Below the pieces are notes generated by a model, which was not told where the DNA came from, did no database searches, and was given only the letters and a program-made list of their open reading frames with translations. Both the position numbers and the translations under genes were made by a program. 64,000 bases of DNA from Mesorhabditis belari (Eukaryota; Nematoda; Chromadorea; Rhabditida; Rhabditidae). The first letter of the stretch is position 1. Each line of letters opens with the position of its first letter. The DNA is taken from positions 1,061,501 to 1,125,500 of the forward strand of contig CAUEEP010000729.1 of assembly GCA_958450365.1 (NCBI GenBank), read 5' to 3'. Shown one piece after another: positions 46,201 to 56,970 of this stretch.

Positions 46201-48584
46201 GGTCGGAAAATGTAGCTGACGATGAGATCTAGCGGAGGATTAGAATGATGAGTCTCTAGGAAAGCTTGGAAACGATAAAATAGTCATAAACTCGGCTTGC
46301 CGGAGTGCAATACTATTAGAGAGAATACGGTATTCGCTATGCGCACAGCACCACCCAATCCCTACTAAATTTAAACGAACCAATCCCTTTCTCGAGCATT
46401 AAATCCTCGTCATGGCGAAAGTCGATCTGGATCTTGTCCTTTTCGACTCGTAGGCTAAAAATTGAATAAATAGGCTAAATTGAACAAATAGGCTAAAAAT
46501 TGAACTACTGTAAAGCCGCTAATAAGCCCCCTATAGGAGCGTCGCGTAGTCGAAGTTTACTCTCAAACAAACTTTCATATCTCAGCATCAGTACGTTTGT
46601 TTTTGCTCGCTTGGGTATCAAATTAAAGCAGAGAGAATGGGTGATTTTTTGAGATATAAAACATATTTCTAGCATTAACCAGTGCTTAGAAAAAAATGAT
46701 TGAAAAATGATGAAAAATCGGCTTTTTTTGCTACTTTTTAGTCATTTTTTTCTAAGCACTGGTTTAAGTTTAAAATATGTTTTATATCTCAAAAAATCAC
46801 CCATTCTCTCTACTTTAATTCAATCTAATTGAATCGTGATGGATGCTGGAAAAGTTTCGAGTTTCGAGGGTAGTAAAGTTTGGAGAAATAGGTTGAACGA
46901 TTCAAAAAGAAACGTTCGGTTCTGAAGCGGAGTTTGAATGAAAATGAATTCAATAACGGACATATAAAATGTTTTTCTATTAATTCTAAAGCTATACATA
47001 TTTCTATGGCTTTGTGGCTCAAGGAAATTAACTTTCCGAGGTGATTGATGTCACAAAGTCAAAAATGGAAGCGAGGTAATCACCGTCTAACTAGTCTGGA
47101 GCGTCAACTTCAATGTAAACTTCATAAACCTCAATGTAAACTTCATAAACTTCAATATAAACTCCATAAACTTCAATATAAACTTCAATTTAACCAACAG
47201 ATCAATACCAATAACCGATTTTCTCAAATCCTCACCTAATCCTCTTCTCATTTGTCCTCCTTTTGTTTCGCTCGTGTTCTGGAGAAAACTGTTGTTGTGT
47301 GAGCTGGTGGACGTGATGATTTTGAGTGTTTGGAGGGGAATTTCCATTTGAGAGCCGCGATGGAGATGTTTGTGGAGGAAGAGGTGATGAGGGGCTCGAC
47401 GAGGAGTCACAGCCACGAGGAGAAGAGGAACCGGGAAGACGCATGCCCTGGAACGATCTTGATCTTGCTGGAACGATTTTGCTAAAGTGTTTCCCGACTA
47501 CCGTAACCACTCTAAAGCCGGCTCCAATAGCTACAGTAACCCCAAGCCAGCTACGGTAGTTGTTTGTTTTCGTCTGGAGTTCTCCTTGTCTACGGCAAGT
47601 CCAGCCGAAGAAGTCTACGGCTGGAGTAGACTAGACTCATAAATCTCGCCATTACAGTAGTCCTTACATTAGTCGGAGTCGTTACAGTAGTCGAAGTACA
47701 GCTTTTGTTAGTGATTACAACTAATAATCCTTTTTTTAGTGATTATCTTAATTTATTATTGATTATATTAATTTGTTATTGATTACTAGTGTTCATAAGC
47801 ACTGTAATAGCCTTAGAAAGCTTTAGAAAGCCATAGAAAGCTTTAGAAAGCCTTAGAAAGCTTTAGAAAGCCTTAGAAAGCCATAGAAAGCTTTAGAAAG
47901 CCTTAGAAAGCTTTGGAAAGCCTTAGAAAGCTTTGGAAAGCCTTAGAAAGCTTTAGAAAGCCTTAGAAAGCCTTAGAAAGCCTTAGAAAGCCTTAGAAAG
48001 CTTTAGAAAGCCTTAGAAAGCTTTGGAAAGCCTTAGAAAGCTTTAGAAAGCTTTGGAAAGCCTTAGAAAGCTTTAGAAAGCCTTAGCGCCTAGCCTTATT
48101 TGTCCCCTTAGCCTTATTTGTCTGTTTGTCAAGAAATTTTGTCGATAGCGGGACTCGAACCAAGCGCGAACCGATCGCGGGTTTTGTAAACCGGCACACT
48201 AGCCACTAGGCCATCAGTGCTCGGTCCCTTGTGGCCCTTATTGGTTAAGGGACAATATTTCGATACTTCTAATGCATTTTCTCGTCAGGATTTTAAGCAA
48301 AAACTGAATAGATATTTGAAATGCTAATCTCCCATAGATCTCTCCCTCCTCCCTTCCTCCCATCCTCAAAAATCAGCCCAATTTTCGAGTCAGCATAAAA
48401 ATTTTACAATATTTATATAATTTCTTCGAGAAAAATACTAAGAAATTATATAAATAGTATAAAAAAAAAAACTAAAACCAACCGCAGTACTCAATCGAAT
48501 AGAGCCAGGACGAACGAGGAATTCCCACGGGGTGTCATAGTGATCCTCGTCCATTTTTTTTGTGAAGAAATCCTGAAAAATGAA
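43289..48584 (-). CDS. SH2-domain adaptor-like protein (partial)
   Basis: Minus-strand exons with matching phase build an SH2 domain: RIEAEKRLESTNLGDYLLRY (45153-45248), where YLLRYR holds the phosphotyrosine-binding arginine, then GSTSVLHIKLERRDG and QWIVGEGPTFR (43289-43364), HIKL being strand D. Upstream are RVEKDKIQIDFRHDEDLMLE (about 46389-46450), a Ser/Pro-rich linker (GMRLPGSSSPRGCDSSSSPS ... EHERNKRRTNEK, 47238-47452) ending at a GTGAGG donor, and DFFTKKMDEDHYDTPWEFLV (48472-48584) after TTTTTCAG. The YDTPWEF box before a Ser/Pro linker and SH2 recalls SHB-type adaptors; there it would be a Tyr phosphorylation site. The end of the SH2 domain was not found below 43289. Possible further 5' exons: 52405-52478 (TKKLGGEVTRETIITQIEAF). 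Introns hold tRNA-like, mariner, MITE and tandem repeats. Confidence 0.55.
43551..44497 (+). mobile_element. Mariner element, defective, with both TIRs
   Basis: Inverted ends: TAGGTGTGTGAAAAAGTAAT then TCACGTTTTT (43551-43580) and AAAAACGTGGATTACTTTTT then CACACACCGA (44468-44497). The transposase remnant begins with the second helix-turn-helix in one frame (STSSEIGLTLNCDGSTVRK, about 43638-43690), shifts frame at the WIPHEL motif, then runs 43719-44315 with TCDEKWLDYDN, VLLLHDNARPH and NPPYSPDLSPSDYYLF. The DD34D residues are all visible. A second shift destroys the C-terminus (about 44255), and the first HTH is deleted (130 bp between TIR and ORF). Dead but recent-looking. Confidence 0.9.
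44534..45048. repeat. Mariner-type MITE
   Basis: TTGGGTTGGGGAAAATGAGT then CGGCGCC at the left; GGCGCCGACTCATTCTCCCC then AACCCAA at the right; TA on both flanks (44532-44533, 45049-45050). No coding content. Ends share TTGGGTTGG with the elements at 35780 and 40225. Confidence 0.85.
45385..45825. repeat. Inverted-repeat element
   Basis: GGATTCTACGCAAAATTCTG ... TTGCCTCACTAACCCATGG at 45385-45455 pairs with 45742-45820 (GGTTAGTGAGGCAATTTAGT ... ATTTTGCGTAGAATCC). Confidence 0.8.
45838..45962 (+). repeat. ACTAGAGCTCGAGG tandem repeat
   Basis: Nine 14-bp units, each with SacI- and XhoI-like sites, embedded between two copies of CACTAGAGTTCGTAGCT / TACTAGAGTTCGTAGCT. Confidence 0.9.
46107..46331 (-). 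repeat. MITE copy, family of 9069-9240
   Basis: Outer palindrome ATACCGTATTCTCTAATAGT ... CTATTAGAGAGAATACGGTA with an interior matching 9069-9240 in reverse (AAATGTAGCTGACGATGAGA). Confidence 0.8.
46600..46830. repeat. Palindromic MITE
   Basis: AGAATGGGTGATTTTTTGAG ... CAGTGCTTAGAAAAAAATGA paired with 46743-46812. Just upstream CGTCGCGTAGTCGAAG belongs to the flank. Confidence 0.85.
47808..48087 (+). repeat. 10-bp tandem repeat CTTTAGAAAGC / CCTTAGAAAG
   Basis: About 27 units of [C/T]TTAGAAAGC, in the SH2-gene intron. Confidence 0.9.
48144..48221 (-). pseudogene. tRNA-like sequence with long variable arm, anticodon-like ACA
   Basis: Minus strand: GATGGCCTAGTGGCTAGTGT (A-box), anticodon arm CCGGTTTACAAAACCCG with ACA after T33, a variable-arm hairpin GCGA-TCGGT-TCGC, B-box TTGGTTCGAGTCCC. 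Stems are mostly good except the acceptor, which does not pair. Resembles type II (long variable arm) tRNAs. Confidence 0.45.
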
Positions 48585-48869
48585 ATTAGTTACGAAAAGT
48601 AAACGAAGGAAAACAAGGAAAACAAGAAGAAAACAAGAAATAACATTGGAAAAGATAGAGAAGAACACTTTAGAATAGAGAATTTCTTTAAGTTTAACTT
48701 CAAACGAGCTACTTTACTTAGAATTTCAATTCGAGAGTAGAGAAAAAAATTTAGAGAAAAAAATATATTCTTCGAGAAGTTTTCATGTTAAATTTGAATC
48801 TTTGTTGCAAATTTTAAATGTTTTAATTTTATACTTATTGTTAAATGTTAATTTTTGCGCAACGTCGCA

Positions 48870-50110
48870 TTCCAATTGGCGTCACCGCCATTTGGAGGTA
48901 GTCGATAGGAGCGCCGCGTCGTCGCTTCTTTTTCATTTTCAAATCATTTTTTTTGTCAGATTATTTTTTTATTGAGATTTTTTCATTATTTAATTGTTTT
49001 TGATTGAAAGTATTGTTTTACGCGATAAATTTTGTGTTTCTCTTTGAAATGAGAAAGCAATCTATTTCCATTTGGGAGCTGACGACATCACGTTCCAATT
49101 GACGTCACCGCCATTTGAAGGTAGTCGATGGGAGCGCCGCGTCGTCGCTTTTTTTTTCGTTTCTTTTTTATTTCTTTATTCTTGTTTTTGTTAGATTGAT
49201 TGAAATTATCGTTTTACGCGGTAAATTTCGTGTTGAAATGAGAAAGCAATCTATTTCCATTTGGGAGCCGACGACGTCACATTCCAATTGACGTCACCGC
49301 CATTTGGAGGTAGTCGATGGGAGCGCCGCGTCGTCGTTTCTTTTTCATTTTCAAATCATTTATTTTTCGTCATTCCTTTTTCGTTTTCAAATCATTTGTT
49401 TTTCACGAATTATTGAAATTATCGTTTTACGCGGTAAATTTTGTGTTTCTCTTTGAAATGAGAAAGCAATCTATTTCCATTTGGAAGCCGACGACTTCGC
49501 ATTCCAATTGACGTCACCGCCATTTGGAGGTAGTCGATTGGAGCGCCGCGTCGTCGCTTCTTTTTCGTTTTTAAATCATTTTTTTCTTCTTCGTCGTTTT
49601 TTTTTCGTTTTCAAATCATTTGTTTTTCACAGATTATTAAAATTATCGTTTTACGCGATAAATTTCGTCTTGAAATGAGAAAGCATTCAATTTCCATTTA
49701 GATCCGAGTGGAGAATCCGTTACTTTTCGTAGCCGGACCACAATGAAGGCCAAAACTAACTGTATAATGGTTTGGGGAGTTGAATGGAAACAATGAAAGC
49801 TTATCTTCTCGAATGAGAAAGCAATCTATTTCCATTTGGGAGCCGACGACTTCGCATTCCAATTGACGTCACCGCCATTTGGAGGTATTCGACGGGAGCG
49901 CCGCGTCGTCATTTCTTTTGCATTTTCAAATCATTTATTTCTTCGTCATTTCTTTTTCATTTTGTCAGTTTATTTTTATTTTTTAATTGTTTTTGATTGA
50001 AAGTATTGTTTTACGTGATAAATTTTTTTATTTTTCTCTTTGAAATGAGAAAGCAATCTATTTCGGTTTAAGGCCGAGTGGAAGGATCCGGAACTTTTCG
50101 TAGCCGGATC
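48870..50110 (+). repeat. Tandem array of about 200-350 bp units (CCGCGTCGTCG box)
   Basis: The tract CCAATTGACGTCACCGCCAT then TTGGAGGTAGTCGATGGGAG, CGCCGCGTCGTCG recurs at about 48870, 49092, 49272, 49501 and 49858. Each is followed by a T-rich stretch and AATGAGAAAGCAATCTATTT. Two units (about 49700 and 50070) carry TTTTCGTAGCCGGA and AGGCCAAAACTAACTGTA then TAATGGTTTGGGGAGT, which could decode a VWG box of a Tc1-like transposase, so the array may be amplified transposon debris. Confidence 0.8.
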
Positions 50111-50149
50111 ACAATAAAGGCCAAAACTAAGTGTAAGATGGTTTGGGGA

Positions 50150-51660
50150 GTTGAATGGAAACAACGAAAGCAAGGCTTATCGAGACCGCTACAAAACTGA
50201 GAACCTTTTAGAAGAGGCATTAATTGTGAGGAAGATACCCTGGTTCCAACCTTTATCTTCTAGGCCGTTACAAAACGGAAATTCGAGAAATTTCTGCGAA
50301 ATAAATAACAAAAGTCCTCAAAAACGAGTTGACACGAAAAATCACCGTCATTAGTGCGTAGCACGGTTTCATTATCTGCAAAAAAAACCCTCAATCTGCT
50401 TAAATCTGATTAAATCCTCAAAAGTTGTCTGAAAATTATAGAAAGTATAAAGCTAGTCTAAAAATTTAATAAATAGATTTAAATATAGAATTAATCTGCG
50501 AAAAGTTATAAAGTGGAAAAAGAATAGAAGAAGAATAGAAATAGAATAGAAATAGAATAGAAATAGAATAGAAATAGAATAGAATCCAAATCCAAATCCA
50601 AATCCAAAAGCCAACGCCAAGCCAACGAATCACTCATAATCCTCTTATTCAATTTGTATCTAGTCAATCATAACAGTAAAAAAAAAGCGTGTAAAAATTT
50701 TTTCTGAGGATCTCCGAAAAGCGAAAAGGTAAAAAAGGCAAAAAGGATCAATGTTTTGTTGGATTGTCAAGGCCATTTTTTTTCCTTTTTTTCAATCTTT
50801 TCTCTATATTCTATAGGTGTGAATTTGTACCCGCTTTTATGGGTTTTTTTTCTTGTTCTTGTTCGAGGTGAATTGAGGGAGAGAACGGAAAAAATTTTCG
50901 ATTTATCGATTTTTAGTTTTATATGCTAAATTTCAATACTATTAGTTCTAAAGCCAGCTAAATAAAAAAATTAATCGGCTAAATTAAACTCAAGCACTCA
51001 ATAATATTGAGTTTATAGTTTGCTCTACTTGTTCTGGATTTTCGATTTTCTGAGCTGTAAGCACAGCCAGACAGCAGCCTCCTTGAATTCAGGGATTTTG
51101 TCAGCTAATGGTCAGTCAGCTAATGGTGAATCAAGTCAGATAAGGATAGTTAATAGTTCAAAAGCTAAAACAAGCTAAAACAAGCCAAATCAAGCTAAAT
51201 CAAGCTAAAACAAGCTAAAACAAGCCAAATTAAACCAGAACCCAGTCGATAGCATCGTCCAGAAAGTCAATAAACTCAATAAAGTCGAATTTCAGAAGGC
51301 TGAAAGCTTTGCGCATTGATAACAGTTGACGTTAAGCGAAATTTTGTACAGCTTTAGTCAGCTAGACATCAGAATCAGCTAGACATCTGACATCAGAATT
51401 GACATCAAAAGAATCCGATACTAAAACAGCGAGGCCAGAAGCAGAAAGATACAAGAAAGTCAGAAAAAGGGGCAAGAAAATTGAATGCTCAAGGAAAAGG
51501 AGGAGGAAAAGGGGATACATGTCATCTTTCAGAAATGGCAGAAAAGAGATGCTGGGAAGAGGCCGGGGTGGTCAATAAGGGACTCGCATAGAAAGAGGAA
51601 AGGAATTAGAGCAAAGAAATGGGGAGGCTGGCCCCTAGGGGACACCCTGGGGACCTCACT
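50150..51660. other. No gene seen
   Basis: AT-rich sequence with short repeats (AATAGAAATAGAATAG at 50525-50590; CAAGCTAAAACAAGC at 51165-51235). Small frames are not convincing. Confidence 0.3.
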
Positions 51661-51674
51661 CTACTAAGTAAGCA

Positions 51675-51800
51675 AGGGAGGAAGAAATGAAGGAAGGAAG
51701 GAAGCAAGGAAGGAAGCAAGGAAGGAGGCAAGGAAGGAAGCAAGGAAGTAAGCAAGGAAGGAAGGAAGGAAGCAAGGAAGCAAGAAAGTAAGCAGTAAGC
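51675..51800 (+). repeat. GGAAGCAAGGAAGGAAGC repeat
   Basis: 4-bp GGAA/GCAA purine run. Confidence 0.9.
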
Positions 51801-51905
51801 AAATAGGTAAGTAGTTCAAAAAGGTCAGGTTTCACCAGCCGAAAACCTCGCCGAACAAAGGCCGAAGGACCCGGTTAAGACCGAGTTTTTCAATGGCCCA
51901 AAGCC

Positions 51906-51981
51906 GTTGCCACCGTGGCGCAGTCAGCAGCGCCTTGGTCTACGACCCCAGACGATCCGGGTTCGAGCCCCGCTACCGCCA
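51906..51981 (+). pseudogene. tRNA-like sequence
   Basis: GTGGCGCAGTCAGCAGCGC (A-box), anticodon-like arm CTTGGTCTACGACCCAG type with TAC in the loop, B-box CCGGGTTCGAGCCCCG (T-stem four of five pairs). Acceptor ends GCCACCG and TACCGCC do not pair. Confidence 0.45.
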
Positions 51982-52289
51982 TTCAACCTATAATTTTGAA
52001 TTTTTCATTTTAAATGGTACAACTATAATATATTTTGATACATTTAAGAGAATTCTAGCTCTAGAGCCCACTAAGGGACCCTGGGGATGGATTTCTTTCG
52101 GTCATCTCTTTCCCCCGTCCACCGCCATTCCCTTCTTTGATCGAACACCGGAAAGAGCAATGGATTGCCCGTCTTTCTGTCGATGAGTCACCCCAATTCT
52201 TTCATTCATCTAATAGCTATGGCTTAAAGGGCTTACTGGAAAAAAGAATGAATTCTGGATTTCATTGACTTGCTTGCTATTTTATTTGC

Positions 52290-52415
52290 TCTCTGTAAAC
52301 GCAGCCTCTCTGGCGCACTGAGAGTTTCATGTTTTCAAGGATTGAAGTCAAACAAAGCTAGAAAAGCTAGAAAGCGACAGGAAAGAATGCGTTTACAAGG
52401 TGCATCACATTGAAG
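52290..52415. repeat. Small GTAAACGCA...CTAGTGCACT MITE ends (copy 3)
   Basis: GTAAACGCAGCCTCTCTGGC then GCACTGAG (52296-52323) faces AGGAAAGAATGCGTTTAC (52379-52396). The GTAAAC of the right end lies where the donor of the minus-strand exon 52405-52478 is expected. Confidence 0.6.
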
Positions 52416-52877
52416 GCCTCAATTTGTGTGATGATCGTTTCGCGAGTCACTTCCCCCCCCAGTTTCTTCGTCTGAAACGTTCGTACAATTTACTCCAGGA
52501 AGCTCTTAAACAATCCGAGCACAAAGTACAAAATTCTGAAGTGAATAAAGGCTAAAATTTAAGCAGTAAAACTAATATTGGAGCATAAATCATAAAGTAA
52601 AAAGCTTTGAACAAAAACTAGAGATGAATGCGCGCATAACAAATGTCGTGGTGCATCGAAAAGGCAAAAAAAAGCTATCTCTGAAGGGAAATCTCTCTTG
52701 TTGAAGTTTTCTTCAAAAAATCTTTTCTTTTTCACATAGAAAACTTGAAAGAAATAAAAAAAAAGGATAAAAGTTTTGGAAAAATTTTTTTGGGAATAGT
52801 TTTAAACTTTTTTCCGTCTGAAATTCGTGACAACAAAGCCGGTAGAGTCTTAAGCTGAGTTTATGCCTCGTGTCCAA

Positions 52878-52955
52878 CGGCCCCGCATGGCTCAGTGGGT
52901 AGTGTGCTCGTCTACAAAACGGTCCTAAGCTGGTTCGAATCCTCCACTCGTTTTT
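52878..52955 (+). pseudogene. tRNA-like sequence, anticodon-like ACA
   Basis: GCATGGCTCAGTGGGTAGTG then TGC (A-box), arm TCGT-CTACAAA-ACGG with ACA after T33, B-box CTGGTTCGAATCC, T6 run at 52951-52956. Acceptor unpaired. Shares TCTACAAAACGG-type anticodon arm with 48144-48221. Confidence 0.45.
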
Positions 52956-53036
52956 TAGTTTTCATTTCTTTCATTTGATCACTTTGTTTCACTAAATTTC
53001 TTAAATTTAACTTTTTAATTAAATTCTTAAACTTGA

Positions 53037-53761
53037 CCCATTCGAAACTTCTGCAGCGAATAATCGTTGCAGCAAAAACTCAGGAACGGACCGCTGCAGC
53101 GCTAATTGAGCTATTCTCATTCAATTAATTGCTTTTTTTTTTTGCTGTTTTTCAGCATTACATGTATATGCCAATTGTAGCAGCTCTACAAATTACGTGG
53201 GCAAAAAAAAGATGTTTCATCTTTACCCGGAATCAATGCAGCCTCTGGTTTTGCATTGAAATGTTCCATAATAGCTCTAATCTTATAAAGCCGATCTCCT
53301 GCAGGATCCAGTTCATTATCACAAAAACGCAGATTTCGAAGAATAGATTCAAATTTTGCTCTTGACATAATGTGGGACATGTGGGGAAAATTCTCCTAAT
53401 CCAGGCCTGCTACTCCAGTAGTCACGAATCCTCGGTAATTTAACGATTCCCATTTGAAGATACAGAGCCAGGAAGAGCTTGAAAGATTTTGCATCGAAAT
53501 CCTGCCAGTTTGTTTTCCTTTTTCCATGTTTATTAGATTCGCCTACTCAAATATTGTCGTCGATAAAATAAGAACAATAATCGATAGGATCTTGAAAAGT
53601 ACTGAAGTCAAATCCAAATCGTTCTTCATCAAAAATAAATGGTGTAGGAGACTCTCTTACATCTTTCCAACCATAAATAAACTGCTTCGGAGTCAAAAAT
53701 GTCAAAAAAGGGCTTGGTCCGTAGATGAAAAAAAAGAAAAAACGCTGCGGTTTCGAATGGG
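53037..53761 (-). mobile_element. Internally deleted piggyBac-type element, copy 2
   Basis: Reverse-oriented sibling of 31220-31947 with the same ends and the same internal deletion joint. Flanked by TTAA on the right (53762-53765) but TTGA on the left (53033-53036). Copy 2 keeps the seven bases lost in copy 1 (KLFLALYLQMGIVKLPR reads through) but has its own damage: TGA after FIDDNI and a frameshift at GLGEFS. Confidence 0.9.
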
Positions 53762-53769
53762 TTAAATAA

Positions 53770-54387
53770 CTTAATTCTTAAATTAGAATGTTTGTTTAAA
53801 GGTAAATATTTGCTGAATCAGTTACTTTAATAGAAAAGTTTGTTTTGAAAGCAAGTAAGCATTCTGTCTTCTCCCAATTTATCAAAAAACAAAATATTAG
53901 AAGCATAAGAAGACGAAGGTCAGCAATTAGATCAAAAATTAGAAACAAAAAACGAAATCTTCAATTAGATCACTTTAAAGCATGGGGAAACGCGATCTCT
54001 GCTAGATTTTAAAAGCATAATGCATAAGTAGAAGTATTAGTCGAAGGTTTTTTCATTCTTTGATTCAAAAGGTGTGAAAATAGGGCTACAGGGGGAATCG
54101 GACACTTGGAGGAGCTCAGGAGTGTCCCGCTGAACGAAATGAGCCCTCCGGAGTCTTCTTTCTCCTTTCTTTTCTCGAAAATGTGTGAAAGTGACACTTT
54201 GTAATACATACAGACATCGCTTTTCCCTTTTCCTCAAAAATATAAACATTTCTCGAATTTCTTCCATTGTTTTGGCGATACAATCGACTTTCGTTTATCG
54301 ATTAAGCGAGAAAAGAAAGTGATAGATATTTTTGAGATAGAAAATCATCGGAATCAAAAATTGCATTCGAAATCTCACAAAAACTCG
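53770..54387. other. No firm gene
   Basis: Minus-strand frames at 54037-54267 (SDSPCSPIFTPFESK) could be an exon of the SH2 gene, but the overlapping second frame (SGGLISFSGTLLSS) is equally plausible, so neither is called. Confidence 0.25.
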
Positions 54388-54482
54388 TAAACAAACCTCT
54401 TCTAGCGCACTCAATTGTTCATTTTCTCTGCAATAAGAAGAAAAATAAAGATTTGAGTGCAGTAGAAAGGGTGCGTTTGCGT
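54388..54482. repeat. Small GTAAACGCA...CTAGTGCACT MITE (copy 4)
   Basis: GTAAACAAACCTCTTCTAGC then GCACTCAAT (54388-54416) faces TTGAGTGCAGTAGAAAGGGT then GCGTTTGCG (54450-54478), a compact inverted pair of about 95 bp. Confidence 0.65.
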
Positions 54483-55314
54483 TCAAAAATATAGAAGGAA
54501 CATAGAAAAAAAATACACAAGCCTTGTTATAAAGTTAGTTATAATCTAGTCTAGTCCAGTTATAGTTCTAGTTACAGCTTTAGTTTAGTTTAGAGTTACA
54601 GCTACGGTAGTATTTTTGATAGCCTAAAGTCCATTTAAAAGTCAGATTCACAGATTTTGTGATCTCAGAAAAGCCAGGCTAAGATTTAAGCGAAAAAAAA
54701 ATCAGAATAGAAATTAATTAATAGAATAGAAAAACAATAGAAAAGTACAATCGGAAAAGAATCATTATACGTTTAAACCTAAAAACTTTGACGTAAAAAT
54801 GTTTAATCCTTCAAAAAAAAGATGGCGCTTTTCTTGAGATTAGTGACAAAGTGAGTGAAAAAATGAATGAAAAGGGGAACAGCTGCTTTGAAATGACAAG
54901 CATGACATGAAAATTGTTGGAGATTGAGAATAGTATATATAGAATAGAATAGAATAGAATAGAATAGTATATTATAATATAAATCTAGAATTGAAAAAAT
55001 GAACGGAAAGGGAAAATTTGCTTTGAAATGACAAGAATGACATGGAAATTGTTAGAGATTGAGAACAGTATATGATAATATAAATCTAGACTAGATTATC
55101 TAAACGTTGACAAGGTTTTAAGCTAAAAAAAGATAAAAGCTTTTCTAAGCTTTTTTTTTCTAATAGCACAAAAGCTCATGCATTTATGAGGACTTTCGCA
55201 AATGGCAAATCGCAAAAAGTTTCCCTCAAAAATTCACCGAAAAATAACAGATTAGTTGAAGATTTTAGAAAAAAGAAAACGAAATTATTCACGAATATAC
55301 AGTTTTTGATCAAA

Positions 55315-55557
55315 AGTAGCAAAAAAACAGCTTTTCTAATGCATTCAATCAATTATCAGCTAGTTAGTAACCATTAAAGCTTACTTAAAGCTTACTTAAA
55401 GCTTACTTTAAAGCTTACTTTAAAGCTTACTTAAAATCTTACTTAAAATCTTACTTTAAAGCTTGCGCTGAAAACCTTAAAAGTAGCAAAAAAACAGCCT
55501 TTCTAATGCATTCAATCAATTATCAGCTAGTTAGTAACCATTAAAGCACTTAAAAGC
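55315..55557 (+). repeat. 65-bp direct repeat pair around CTTACTTAAAG repeats
   Basis: AGTAGCAAAAAAACAGC(C)TTTTCTAATGC... to CAGCTAGTTAGTAACCATTA occurs at 55316-55378 and 55492-55552, separated by AAAGCTTACTT units. Confidence 0.85.
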
Positions 55558-56464
55558 TTACTTAAAACCTTATTTAACAAAAACCTTTACTCATCAATTC
55601 TTTTTCTAAAATAATTAGATCAAAAACTCTAGATTGATTTGATAGATTTTATGGGGGAGTTAATCAAAACAGTGCCACAGCAAAAATAGGCCCTCCACAG
55701 CTGAGTTTCTGTGTTTCTTATTCTTATTAGATGCAGAATAAAATTATCTACATTTTGCATACTTTGGGAACACTTAAAACGGAATTGGTGCCGAGAAAAG
55801 CTCAGTAAACCTCTTTTTGAGCCCTCTTTTTCGTTTTTTGGCATTTTCTCATCCCAAATTTGTTCTAAACGGCTCCAAAAAATTCAGCAGATAGCTAATT
55901 TCCATTCTACATCTAATGAAAATAAGAAACACAAATAAACATCACGGCAAACGCATTATTTTGGCCGGCGCTGTTTGTACACGGCGCTTTTTTTGATTAG
56001 CTCTTATTTTCTGCGGTTTAGTTGAAAGAGAATTGGTTAAATTAAGTTTCAATGACTAAAATGTTATTTTCAAAGACATTAAAACTACAAAAAGACAAAA
56101 TGAAAAGAAATTTCGAAGAAAATGAAGTAGAAGGGAGTCACAAAAGTCGAAGAAACGAAAAAAACGATTTTAGAAAATGAAAATGGGTTGATGAGCTTTA
56201 AAGGAGCTATAAAGGAACTAAATAGGAACTATAAAGGAGCTTTAAAGGAGCTTTAAAGGAACTAAATAGGAACTATAGAGGAATATAATGGGAAGGGGAA
56301 GATAACCTTAAAACGCGCTAGAAAAAGGAAAATAGAAAGAGAAAAAGAAGAAAACAATAACAAACTTAACAAAAACAAACAATAACATCTAAAAAACTAG
56401 AAAAACTAAAAAAACCGGACGAGATTTGGCGGAATGCAGAAAAAAAATGAAAAAAATGGCAAAA

Positions 56465-56970
56465 AGGAATTTTTGGGTGGGGTACGGTAGCGTATCCATA
56501 CTTTAGAAAGTGCTCCGCGCCGTTTTTGCGCCAGTTCCACCCGAAAAAGCCCCACCCTCACCCGAAGCAGTAAGTTGAAAAGAAAGAGAGAAGACAATGA
56601 TAGACATTGATGAGACAAACGCACCCCACAAACCGACGACAAAAACAAATTTGTAGGCGAACAAAAACAGGAAAAAGGAACACTGGCAGGACTGCAAAAC
56701 TTTCAGCCCCGCCAATGGGAACGAAACCGAGCGGACACGGGTAGCAGCCTGGATTAAGCCCCACACCCACATATGCAAGAGAAATCCCGACCGGGAAACT
56801 ACCTGCGAGCGCCAGATGGTGCACAAGCAAAACCAGAGCTGCATCCGGAGATGACACCCCACTAATTGTGCTGTACGACATTCTGAAACACAAACCGTGT
56901 GGTGCGCGTCGCTGCCGTCCTTCCTGGTGCCGTTTCCGCGGTTTGTGGATTAAAAACAACGTCAATAGGA
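56465..56970. other. GC-rich island with a 135-codon minus-strand frame, unrecognised
   Basis: Base composition is clearly richer in G+C than both flanks. The minus frame 56558-56965 contains GLNPGCYPCPLGFVPIGGAE and hydrophobic stretches; an overlapping minus frame is also long. The plus strand is also open in part. The left edge CGGTAGCGTATCCATACTTT resembles ends of the GGTAGAAGGTCCACAC repeats. May be a retroelement part or foreign DNA. Confidence 0.25.
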
